64,000 nt of DNA from NCBI GenBank assembly GCA_964603985.1, contig CAZRXG010000017.1, positions 1-64,000 of the forward strand, read 5' to 3'. The position numbers and the translations under genes were made by a program. Under the pieces are notes generated by a model that worked only from the letters and a program-made list of their open reading frames with translations, did not search any database and was not told the origin of the DNA. Source of the DNA: CAZRXG01 sp964603985 (GTDB lineage Bacteria > Chloroflexota > Anaerolineae > Aggregatilineales > UBA3940). Position 1 is the first letter of the stretch, and every line of letters begins with the position of its first letter. Shown piece by piece: positions 46,489-54,013 of this stretch.

Positions 46489-47011
46489 CCTGACCCGCTT
46501 CTTCGACGCCTTGCAGCGGCTCTGCCCGGCGGAGACCCGCGATCAGGTGGAGAAACTGCTGATCGTCGGGCCGGGGCGGTACGAGGTGTGCGTTGACCTG
46601 CTCACCCTGTTCCCCCGATCACGGCTGACGGCCGTCGACATCAACCCGGCGGTGATCGAGCGCCTCGCCGACCGGCTGTCCGAGTACGGCGAGCGGGTGC
46701 GCACCGTCACAGGCAACGCCGCCGATCTGCCGGAAGCCGCGCCGGGGCCGTACAATCTGGTCGTCATCCGCCACCCCGACGTTGCCAGGGCCCCGGAGAC
46801 GTGGCAGAAAGCAATCGCGGCCTGCTCCGGCGAGATGAGCGCGAGCGGGCTGCTCGTCGTCACGACCTACTCGCTGCCCGAAGCGAGCTTCGTCGACCGG
46901 GCGGCGGAGGCGCTCGCGCTGACCATGCGAGCAGGCTCACCCTATACGGCCATCCCGGTCGCATTACAGGGCAATGATCGCTATATTCTGGCCTACGAGC
47001 GGTCAGAGTAG
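46475..47011 (+). CDS. Class I methyltransferase-like protein
   Basis: A 178-residue Rossmann-type protein. The glycine-rich loop is weak (LLIVGPGRYEVCVDLLTLFP), followed by the acidic strand LTAVDINPAVI and a GNAADLPEAAPGPYNLVVIRHPDVAR segment typical of methyltransferase motifs II-III. It overlaps the end of murJ by 14 bp, so it is translationally coupled. No substrate hint. It could be a SAM-binding protein without strong catalysis, because the canonical DxGxGxG is not intact. Confidence 0.75.
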   Translation: MRIVDLTRFFDALQRLCPAETRDQVEKLLIVGPGRYEVCVDLLTLFPRSRLTAVDINPAVIERLADRLSEYGERVRTVTGNAADLPEAAPGPYNLVVIRHPDVARAPETWQKAIAACSGEMSASGLLVVTTYSLPEASFVDRAAEALALTMRAGSPYTAIPVALQGNDRYILAYERSE

Positions 47012-47052
47012 GCCGCCCGGCCTCGTCCGAGCACAAAGGGGGAACGGATACC

Positions 47053-47553
47053 ATGAGGCTGTTAGTACGCGTACTGAACTACTGGAGCTACCCGGTCTTT
47101 TCGATCATTTTCCTTGGCGTGGTGAGCTTCCTGCTGGCGGGGAACGGTGTGCAGCTTGCAGACATGATCGTGCTGGCGATCCTGGTGATCGCACTGTTCG
47201 TGGTATGGCAGCTTCTGCACACCACCCAGACCGAGGAAGCAAACACGTTGCAGCAGTTTGAGCAGATGCTTAAAACCGGCCAACACGCCACCGTCGTTGA
47301 GTTCTTCTCGTCGTACTGTATGGCCTGCATCGCGGCGAAACCCATCATCGACGGCTTTGAGGCGGAAGCCGGAGAGCGCGTCCAGATCATCCGCCTCAAC
47401 ATCGACCAGGAGCCGGGCAAATCGCTGGTCGAGGAGTACGGCGTCGTCTTTACACCCACCTTCATCTACTTCGACGCGGACGGCAACCGGCTGCGTGAGA
47501 GCGTCGGCGTGCTGGACAAAGCCCGCTTCCTGTACGAGCTTGAGCGCTCATGA
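47053..47553 (+). CDS. Membrane-anchored thioredoxin-fold protein
   Basis: 166 residues. Two hydrophobic helices (about 12-32 and 36-56) precede a thioredoxin domain with the active site CMAC (Cys89-Cys92) in SSYCMACIAAKPI; cis-Pro is in VVFTPTFIYFD. It is a probable thiol-disulfide oxidoreductase tethered to the membrane, with the domain orientation uncertain (two helices place it inside if the N-terminus is inside). It overlaps the next methyltransferase by 4 bp (ATGA). Confidence 0.85.
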   Translation: MRLLVRVLNYWSYPVFSIIFLGVVSFLLAGNGVQLADMIVLAILVIALFVVWQLLHTTQTEEANTLQQFEQMLKTGQHATVVEFFSSYCMACIAAKPIIDGFEAEAGERVQIIRLNIDQEPGKSLVEEYGVVFTPTFIYFDADGNRLRESVGVLDKARFLYELERS

Positions 47554-48143
47554 GCCGGCGGCTCTTCTTCTGGGCCTGGTACCTGATGGGCCGCGTGCCC
47601 TGGGACACGGGTATCACCCCGCCGGAGATCGTCGCCCTGATCGAGCGCGAGCAGCTACCCTCCGGCCACGCGATTGACCTCGGCTGCGGGACGGGCACCA
47701 ACGTCATCTACCTGGCGCAACACGGCTGGCGGGCGGTCGGCATCGACTACATCGCCCGCCCGATCAACGCGGCCCGGCGCAAGGCCCGCCGCGCGGGCGT
47801 CGCCGACCGGACGCGCTTTCTGGTCGGCGATATCGCCCATCTCTCGTTGATGGACCTGGGCGGCCCCTTCGACCTGGCGATGGACATCGGCTGCGGGCAC
47901 AGCCTTCCAACCGGGGCGCAGGCCGTCTACGCCAACGACCTGGCACGGATCGTCAGGCCGGGCGGCGTCTTCATGCTCTACATGTTCCGTCCCACCCCGG
48001 GCCGACCGGGCGGCCTCGGGCCGGAGGCCGTCGAGGGGTTGTTTGCGCCCGCCTTCCGGCTGGTGTGGACCGACCTGGGCGAAGATACCGCCGCCCACTC
48101 TGCGTCGGCCTGGTACCGCCTCGAACGGGTTGGTTTGGCCTGA
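47550..48143 (+). CDS. Class I SAM-dependent methyltransferase
   Basis: A 197-residue methyltransferase. The SAM loop DLGCGTGTN is at about residues 44-52, followed by GIDYIARPINAARR, RFLVGDIAHLSLMDLGGPFDLAMDIGCGHSLP and the post-motif IVRPGGVFMLY. It resembles the thiopurine/tellurite-resistance-type and other small-molecule methyltransferases. Its stop shares one base with the start of the phosphomutase-like gene, so the whole murJ-to-phosphomutase run is one operon. Confidence 0.88.
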   Translation: MSRRLFFWAWYLMGRVPWDTGITPPEIVALIEREQLPSGHAIDLGCGTGTNVIYLAQHGWRAVGIDYIARPINAARRKARRAGVADRTRFLVGDIAHLSLMDLGGPFDLAMDIGCGHSLPTGAQAVYANDLARIVRPGGVFMLYMFRPTPGRPGGLGPEAVEGLFAPAFRLVWTDLGEDTAAHSASAWYRLERVGLA

Positions 48144-49102
48144 TGCGCGTTCTGTTCCTCTTCTTTGACGGCTTCGGCCTGGGCGACGACGATCCTGAGC
48201 GCAACGCCCTCGCCGCCGCCGACCTGCCCACCCTGACGAGCTTCACCGGTGGTCGTCGCTGGCTGCGCGGTCTCCCCCGCGTCGAGAGCGAGCGCGGCAC
48301 CTTCATCCCCACCGATGCCCGGCTCGGCGTCGAGGGCAGACCGCAGAGCGCGACCGGTCAGGCCGCCATCATGACCGGCGTCAACGTCCCCGCCGTGCTT
48401 GGCCGCCACTACGGCCCCAAGCCAACCCCCGAAATCGCCGCCATCATCCGGCGCGAAGGCTTCGCCAAAAAGCTGGTCAAGGCCGGTTTGAAAGTCGGTA
48501 TGCTGAACGCCTATCCCTCCCGCTTCCTGGAAGGCATCGAGAGCGGCAAGCGCCTGCCCTCCTCTGCCCAGTTGGCGATGCGTGACGCAGGCGTCCGGCT
48601 GTTTGACGGGCAGGCTTTTCTCGACCGGCGGGCGATGTCGGTTGACTTCACCGGCGAGCTGTGGCGCGGCTACGCGGCCCACAACGACGCGGCCAGCAAA
48701 GTCTGGCGCGTGCGCATGAACCGGGAGGATACCCCGGTCATGTCCCCCGTCGAGGCCGGGCGGCTGCTCGCACAGTTGGCGCGGGCATACGACTTCGCCT
48801 TCTTCGATCACTGGCTGACCGACTATCTCGGCCATCGCGGCACCATCGACCAGACGCTCCGCCTGATCACGACCATCGACCGCGTGCTCGCCGGGCTGCT
48901 GGCCGAATGGGACGACCGCGACGGGCTGATCGTACTCACCAGCGATCACGGCAACTTCGAAGATCTGAGCCAGCGCGGGCACACCCGCAACCCCGTACCG
49001 ACGCTGGTCGTCGGCCAGGCGCGGCACGCCCTCGCCAACGACCTGACCGACTTGACCGGCTTTGCCCCCGCCATCCTCCGCACGTTTGACAGCGCCCGGT
49101 AG
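48143..49102 (+). CDS. Alkaline-phosphatase-superfamily metalloenzyme (phosphoglycerate mutase-like)
   Basis: 319 residues. The metal motif FLFFDGFGLG (Asp9) begins the protein; SATGQAAIMTG holds the likely phospho-acceptor; further ligands are in FFDHWLTDYLGHRG and LTSDHGNFEDLSQRGHTRNPVPT. This is the pattern of cofactor-independent phosphoglycerate mutase and phosphopentomutase relatives, but the protein is shorter than both and its substrate is unknown. The ATG at 48143 is chosen: it overlaps the upstream stop by one base, while a longer frame would run through the methyltransferase. Last gene of the murJ operon. Confidence 0.82.
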   Translation: MRVLFLFFDGFGLGDDDPERNALAAADLPTLTSFTGGRRWLRGLPRVESERGTFIPTDARLGVEGRPQSATGQAAIMTGVNVPAVLGRHYGPKPTPEIAAIIRREGFAKKLVKAGLKVGMLNAYPSRFLEGIESGKRLPSSAQLAMRDAGVRLFDGQAFLDRRAMSVDFTGELWRGYAAHNDAASKVWRVRMNREDTPVMSPVEAGRLLAQLARAYDFAFFDHWLTDYLGHRGTIDQTLRLITTIDRVLAGLLAEWDDRDGLIVLTSDHGNFEDLSQRGHTRNPVPTLVVGQARHALANDLTDLTGFAPAILRTFDSAR

Positions 49103-49204
49103 CGGCACTTTCTCGCAGATATGTGGCGTGTTTTCGCGCTTACCTGTACTATAAGCTTAGACTGAGTGAACGCCGGTAATCAGATCAAAGGCAGATAGTG
49201 CGCC

Positions 49205-49804
49205 ATGGTAGCGAAGCAGACGCAGAATTACTCAACAGAGGAGCGCCGCCTTTTACTCAAGATAGCCCGGCAGGGCATCCAGGCGGCTGCAAGCCGCAAA
49301 AGTCTGCCCGGCCTCAACCTGGAGGAGTTGCCGGAGAAGCTCCGGCAGCCGGGGGCCTGCTTCATCACCCTGCAGAAGAATGCCCAGTTGCGAGGCTGCA
49401 CCGGTACGCTGGTTGCCCAGCTCCCCCTGGCGCAGGAAGTACTGCAAACTGCTGCGCAGACGGCCATCCACGATTACCGCTTCGATCCCGTCAGGCCGGA
49501 GGAAGAGCCGGAACTGGAGATTGAGATCTCGGTTCTGACCCCTTCACAGCCGCTCGAAGTTCCTACCCCCCCAGACCTACCCAACCTGATCCGCCCAGGC
49601 ATCGACGGCGTGACGCTGCGCAAAGGCTTCCACCGGGCAACTTTTCTCCCGCAGGTGTGGGAGCAGATCCCCGACCCGGTTGAGTTTCTCGACAGGCTGT
49701 GCCAGAAGATGGGACTGCCGCGCCGGGCGTGGCTTGAGCCGGGCATGGAAGCCGATGTGTACCAGGTGGAAAAGTTCTCCGAAGAAGAACTGGCGGAGAC
49801 CTGA
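49205..49804 (+). CDS. AMMECR1-domain protein (AmmeMemoRadiSam component A)
   Basis: A 199-residue AMMECR1-family protein. The hallmark LRGCxG motif reads LRGCTG at about residues 62-67, followed by DYRFDPVRPEEEPELEIEISVLTP and the GIDGVTLRKGFHRATFLPQVW segment. In many genomes it is encoded with Memo-like and radical-SAM partners in the AmmeMemoRadiSam set; neither is in the window. The molecular function is unknown. It is monocistronic. Confidence 0.92.
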   Translation: MVAKQTQNYSTEERRLLLKIARQGIQAAASRKSLPGLNLEELPEKLRQPGACFITLQKNAQLRGCTGTLVAQLPLAQEVLQTAAQTAIHDYRFDPVRPEEEPELEIEISVLTPSQPLEVPTPPDLPNLIRPGIDGVTLRKGFHRATFLPQVWEQIPDPVEFLDRLCQKMGLPRRAWLEPGMEADVYQVEKFSEEELAET

Positions 49805-49856
49805 TGGCCCCGCCACATAACTCAAAGCCCCGTAAAACGGCGCTCAGTATCGAACT

Positions 49857-49884
49857 GTAGGGACGGTTCGCGAACCGCCCCTAC
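49857..49884. repeat. 28-bp interrupted palindrome
   Basis: GTAGGGACGGTTCG and CGAACCGCCCCTAC form 14-base arms with one mismatch and no spacer, in the gap between the AMMECR1 gene and the convergent lipoprotein gene. The sequence belongs to the kind of GTAGGGGCGGTTCGCGAA palindrome dispersed in intergenic DNA of several phyla. It could act as a bidirectional terminator. Confidence 0.6.
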
Positions 49885-49908
49885 CGCAAGCGGCTCTTGG
49901 ATAGGCCC

Positions 49909-50598
49909 TCAGTCTGCCGGGACGTAGTCGAAGGTCTGGCTGGGTTCGTCAAAGAAGAACCGCTCATCCCCAAAGCTGTTAAACACGTGCAGGCCCGGGC
50001 GAGGGACGTACTGCCCTTCCGAGTCGACAAAGCCGCCAGCCTCGTAGCGGTACTCCGTCACGAACCTGATCTCGAACACGGTTGCCCAGCCTATCGCCTC
50101 GCGCTGGGCCGCAGAGAGCTTCTCGCGCCACACCTTGCCAAACCCACGTACCGGCTGATATAGGCCCTCCTCCGGTGGAACCAGGTCAGGGTCTTCTTCC
50201 GGCTCCAGACGGGAGTCCCAGTCATCTTCGAAGATCAGCCACTCCCCGCTCAGGCCGCTCTCGTCGAAGATGGCGACCCATATCTCACCACTTCCAGGCT
50301 CAAAGTCCTGCTCTTCCTGGCAGCGCTGCTCGAAGGTCTTCCCCACCCAGAACATCCGCCCGTTCTCAAAAGACTGCTCGACGATCTCGGCCCGGCAGAC
50401 GTACGGCGTGGGGATTATATCAGGCGTGGGTGAGGGTTCGGGTACATTGCCCGGCGTCCCGTCGGGAGTCCCGCCGGTCACGATGATGACCACTGGCGTC
50501 TGGGTCGGTGATTGGCCCGCCTGCCCGGCACACGACGCCAGCAAGAGGATGCAGACAGACGCAACCAACCAGACCCTCGGATTACAGGTCAAGCGCAT
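49909..50598 (-). CDS. Lipoprotein of unknown function
   Basis: A 229-residue predicted lipoprotein: signal peptide VWLVASVCILLLASC with the lipobox cysteine at Cys23, then a Thr/Pro/Gly-rich linker (about 27-65). The folded part (about 68-229) is acidic and aromatic, with VGKTFEQRCQEEQDFEPGSGEIWVAIFDESG. A cysteine pair, Cys67 and Cys92, could form a disulfide. No family recognised. It is monocistronic, converging on the AMMECR1 gene. Confidence 0.75.
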   Translation of the reverse strand: MRLTCNPRVWLVASVCILLLASCAGQAGQSPTQTPVVIIVTGGTPDGTPGNVPEPSPTPDIIPTPYVCRAEIVEQSFENGRMFWVGKTFEQRCQEEQDFEPGSGEIWVAIFDESGLSGEWLIFEDDWDSRLEPEEDPDLVPPEEGLYQPVRGFGKVWREKLSAAQREAIGWATVFEIRFVTEYRYEAGGFVDSEGQYVPRPGLHVFNSFGDERFFFDEPSQTFDYVPAD

Positions 50599-50919
50599 AC
50601 CTTCTCTCCATAGTGTCTATTGGCAGCAACAGGGCCGAATTGTAGCACCGGCCGGGAGAGGCCGCCACCTACCAGATCCATAATATCCTGCTTGCCTGAT
50701 ACGATGACAGGAAGCCGACAGCCACGACCGGTCTTCGTTTTTCGCCTCTCTGCTTCGTGTTTCACCAGGCGACCAGCATAGTTTGCGCCACCGGATGACA
50801 GCCGCTACACTTGGTGCCGATACCACCACCCGTCCACAAGATCAACACATCCGGCAACCACACGCCTGGCACACTCGGAGTGTGCTCACATGGGGATCGC
50901 CAGGCGCAAGAAGAGGTAA
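50599..50919. other. 321-bp divergent intergenic region upstream of thrB
   Basis: No coding frame was seen. A 7-bp stem, GCACACT and AGTGTGC around CGG, lies at 50869-50885, 34 bases before thrB. It has no T-run and could be an operator or a leader hairpin. No known threonine-responsive riboswitch or T-box was recognised. Confidence 0.5.
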
Positions 50920-52029
50920 ATGGCCACAGTACGCGTAACCGTTCCTGCTACCAGCGCCAACCTTGGGCCGGGTCTCGACAGTATGGCGCTCGCCCTGGGG
51001 CTGTACAACGTCGTCGAGCTGGCCGAGATCGAACGCGGCCTTGAGGTTGAGCTGTACGGCGCAGGTGCCGACAGTCTCCCCCGCCATCCCGGCAACATGG
51101 TCGCACAGGTCGCCATGAGCGTCTTCCGCAAGACGGGCCGCGCGCCGGGCGGCCTGCGGATAAGCCTGGAAAGCGGCATCCCGCCGCGCAGCGGCCTGGG
51201 AAGCAGTGCTGCCGCCCTGCTGGGTGGGGTCGTCGCCGCCAACGTGCTGCTGGGCAGCCCGCTCAGCCGCGAAGAGACGCTCAAGACGGCCATCGAGATG
51301 GAGGGCCACCCCAACGCCATCGTGGCCGCGCTCTACGGTGGGCTTGTCGTCAGCAACTACGAGGACGGCAGGCTGATCCATGCCAGTGTGCCGGTTGCCC
51401 CCATGCACATCGTCGTCGTTCTCCCCGCAATCGAGATCGCGAACAGGCGCGATGCCCTCCCCCAATCCGTCAGTCTGGCCGATGCGGTGTCGAACATCGG
51501 GCGGGCCGCGCTCGTTCTGCAGGCGTTGGGCGCAGGCGACTTCGACCTGCTCGCCGCTGCGATGCGTGACCGCCTCCACGAACCGGCGCGCGGTAAAGCC
51601 ATCCCGGGCTTTGAGAAAGCCGTCGAAGCGGCACGGCGGCACGGCGCAGCGGCGGTCGCCATCAGCGGGGCGGGACCGGCCTTGATCGCCTTTGCACCCG
51701 CCGACCATGAGGAGATCGCCCAGGCGATGACGCGCGCGCTCCAGGCAGCCACCGACGCGGAGGTTGAGAGCTGGATACTGCCGGTCGATACGCAGGGGAT
51801 CAGCATCAGCGAGATGGCGGTCGAGATGTCCTTCAACAGCCGCCGCGCAAGGCCCGTCCCGGCCAGCGACACGCCCGCCCCCTGGCCGTTCGAGAAACCG
51901 GGACCCGGCCCGCAATCGCCGCAGGGACAAAAAACGCAGCCGGGCACCCCCGGGCCGTCCTCTGCATCCTCGCGGGCGGTGACTACTCCACCCCACGCCC
52001 CCGCCTCTGAGCGCCAGCGCACTTTATAA
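50920..52029 (+). CDS. thrB: Homoserine kinase
   Basis: A 369-residue GHMP-family kinase phosphorylating homoserine in threonine biosynthesis. Motif 1 is VPATSANLGPGLDSMALAL (residues 8-26), motif 2 the ATP-binding GIPPRSGLGSSAAALLGG (about 87-104), and motif 3 AVAISGAGPALIAF (about 246-259). The catalytic domain ends near residue 305. The last 60 residues are a Pro/Ser/Gly-rich disordered tail not found in usual homoserine kinases. It is the first gene of an operon with an epimerase, a methyltransferase and a UbiB-like kinase. No other threonine gene is adjacent. Confidence 0.93.
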   Translation: MATVRVTVPATSANLGPGLDSMALALGLYNVVELAEIERGLEVELYGAGADSLPRHPGNMVAQVAMSVFRKTGRAPGGLRISLESGIPPRSGLGSSAAALLGGVVAANVLLGSPLSREETLKTAIEMEGHPNAIVAALYGGLVVSNYEDGRLIHASVPVAPMHIVVVLPAIEIANRRDALPQSVSLADAVSNIGRAALVLQALGAGDFDLLAAAMRDRLHEPARGKAIPGFEKAVEAARRHGAAAVAISGAGPALIAFAPADHEEIAQAMTRALQAATDAEVESWILPVDTQGISISEMAVEMSFNSRRARPVPASDTPAPWPFEKPGPGPQSPQGQKTQPGTPGPSSASSRAVTTPPHAPASERQRTL

Positions 52030-52056
52030 ACCGCCGCACCCGGAAGGAGCGACCCC

Positions 52057-53043
52057 GTGATCGACTCATTGGCAGGCAAGCGTATATTCGTCACCGGCGC
52101 GACCGGCTTCATCGGTGGGCATCTGACCCACCGCCTGCACGCCGAGGGCGCGCACGTCCTGGCGTTGGAGCGCACCCCCGGCAAAGGCGACGCGCTGGCC
52201 GCGCTGGGGATCGAGATCGTTCGGGGCGATATCACCGATCACCCACGCATGCGTGAGATCATCGATCAAGACGTGCAGGTCGTGATGCACATCGCCGCCT
52301 GGCTGGGGCGGAACAGGCCGGTCACAGACGCCGAAACGGTCAACGTCGCGGCGACGCGCCACCTGGCCGAGGCGAGCGCGGCGGCGGGCGTCGAGCGCTT
52401 CGTCTTCACCAGCAGCATCGCAACTTACGGCGCGCAGGGCGACACAGACGTGGACGAGGACACGCCGCTTGAGCCTTTTGGCGATCCCTATGGCGACAGC
52501 AAAATACGCGCCGAAGCTGCCCTGCATCAGGTCGGCCAGCAGACCGGCCTGCCCTACGTCATTGTACGCCCCGGCATGGTCTACGGGCCGGGGTCGGTGG
52601 GCTGGACGAAGCGCATCGCGCTGTGGGCCAAACAGGGAGAGCTTCCCCTGTTCGACGGCGGGCGCGGCACGGTTTTTCCCGTCTACATCGACAACCTGGT
52701 TGACCTGCTCGTGCTGTGCGCCGCCCACCCCAACGCCGTGGGCCAGATATTCAACGGCGTCGACGACGGCCCGATCACGCTGGCCGAATTTCTGGGCGGC
52801 TACATGCGCATGATCCCGACCCGGCGCGCGATTCGCATCCCCTGCTGGCTGGCGCGTATCCTGGGGGTGCTGGCCGACCCGTTCCTGTCGCTCAAGCTGA
52901 CTTACGCGATCACCCAGATGTGCGGCCAGGGCCTGATCAGCAACCAGAAGGCCAAAGACCTGCTGGGCTGGCAGCCGAAGGTCTCACTCGAAGAGGGGCT
53001 GCGTGAGAGCGAGCGGTGGCTGCGCGCCGAGGGCATCCTGTAG
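52057..53043 (+). CDS. NAD-dependent epimerase/dehydratase (extended SDR)
   Basis: A 328-residue extended short-chain dehydrogenase. The NAD motif GATGFIGGHL is at residues 13-22, the catalytic Ser/Tyr/Lys set in SSIATYG and YGDSK (about 145-149), and the substrate loop RPGMVYGPG. The C-terminal half resembles enzymes acting on nucleotide sugars or on sterol/terpenoid-like ketones. The start is GTG, with GGAAGGAG nine bases upstream. It ends 9 bp before the next gene. Confidence 0.88.
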   Translation: MIDSLAGKRIFVTGATGFIGGHLTHRLHAEGAHVLALERTPGKGDALAALGIEIVRGDITDHPRMREIIDQDVQVVMHIAAWLGRNRPVTDAETVNVAATRHLAEASAAAGVERFVFTSSIATYGAQGDTDVDEDTPLEPFGDPYGDSKIRAEAALHQVGQQTGLPYVIVRPGMVYGPGSVGWTKRIALWAKQGELPLFDGGRGTVFPVYIDNLVDLLVLCAAHPNAVGQIFNGVDDGPITLAEFLGGYMRMIPTRRAIRIPCWLARILGVLADPFLSLKLTYAITQMCGQGLISNQKAKDLLGWQPKVSLEEGLRESERWLRAEGIL

Positions 53044-53052
53044 GCCGCCGGT

Positions 53053-53895
53053 ATGACACGTGGGGCGATCTGGCTGCTCGCGGCCACCGGTGTGATCCTG
53101 GTGGGCGTCGTGGCTTACTGGCAGCTCGTCATCGCCGAAGGAGTCTACCTGGGCCAGCGCGTGGTCACCTGGCTCTACGACCTGACCGCCCGCCGTTACG
53201 ACGACATCAAGCGGTACGACCGCCGGATGGAAGACCGGTTCCTGGGCCGCCCGTTGGCCGCTGCGCTGTGCTACCAGTCGGCCCCGTTGGTGCTCGACGT
53301 TGCAACCGGCACCGCCCGCCTGCCGCTCGCCCTCCTGGATCAGCCGACGTTTCAGGGCCGCATCGTCGGCCTGGACGCCTCGCGCAGGATGCTGCTCATC
53401 GCCGCGCAGAAGATCGGCGATCAGGCCCACCGCGTCGACCTGGTCTGGAAGGACGCCGCCTGCCTTCCTTTCCCCGACGGCAGCTTTGACGCCGTCACCT
53501 GCCTGGAAATGCTCGAATTCACGCCCAACCCGGAGCGGCAACTGGCCGAGGTGATCCGCGTGCTGCGCCCCGGCGGCCTGCTGCTCACGTCGCGCCGCAA
53601 GGGCTTTGACGCTCGGCTGATGCCCGGCAAGACCCACAGCCAGGAGGCGTTCATCGCATTGCTGGAGCAGCTCGGCATGTTCGACATCACCATCGTCTAC
53701 TGGCAGGCTGACTACGAACTGGTGTGGGCCCTCCGCGAAGGACGCGGGCCCGGCGGCGTGCGCCCGCTGCCGGAGATCCTGCGCTGTCCGAAATGCGGCG
53801 CGGTGGGATTCATCCAGCATCGTGACCGCGTGCAGTGCGGCCACTGCGGCGCGGCCTACCCCATCCGCCGGGGCGTGCTCGAACTCGAACGGTAG
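53053..53895 (+). CDS. Membrane-anchored methyltransferase with C-terminal zinc ribbon
   Basis: 280 residues. An N-terminal membrane helix (about 5-25) precedes a UbiE-like methyltransferase: LDVATGTARLPLAL (SAM loop, about 79-92), GLDASRRMLL, DGSFDAVTCLEMLEF and VLRPGGLLL. The last 40 residues form a zinc-ribbon/Trm112-like module with CPKCG and CGHCG. Methyltransferase-ribbon fusions often act on quinone-type lipids or rRNA; the membrane anchor favours a lipid substrate (inference). It is followed by a UbiB-like kinase, which also fits a quinone or lipid pathway. Confidence 0.82.
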   Translation: MTRGAIWLLAATGVILVGVVAYWQLVIAEGVYLGQRVVTWLYDLTARRYDDIKRYDRRMEDRFLGRPLAAALCYQSAPLVLDVATGTARLPLALLDQPTFQGRIVGLDASRRMLLIAAQKIGDQAHRVDLVWKDAACLPFPDGSFDAVTCLEMLEFTPNPERQLAEVIRVLRPGGLLLTSRRKGFDARLMPGKTHSQEAFIALLEQLGMFDITIVYWQADYELVWALREGRGPGGVRPLPEILRCPKCGAVGFIQHRDRVQCGHCGAAYPIRRGVLELER

Positions 53896-53953
53896 GCGGT
53901 GAAAAGGATGTTGATCGCCCGGAACCCGGCGTCAAGAGGCGCGGGGCGGGTGC

Positions 53954-53959
53954 TATAAT
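53954..53959 (+). promoter_or_regulatory. Extended -10 promoter element upstream of the UbiB-like gene
   Basis: TGCTATAAT carries TG plus a perfect TATAAT (53954-53959), 55 bases before the start codon; no good -35 box is visible. It could give the UbiB-like gene its own transcript inside the operon. Confidence 0.5.
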
Positions 53960-54013
53960 CCTGGGAGGGATGCCATCCGGCGGCAGGCTGCTTGAGCCAC
54001 ACAAAGAGAAACC

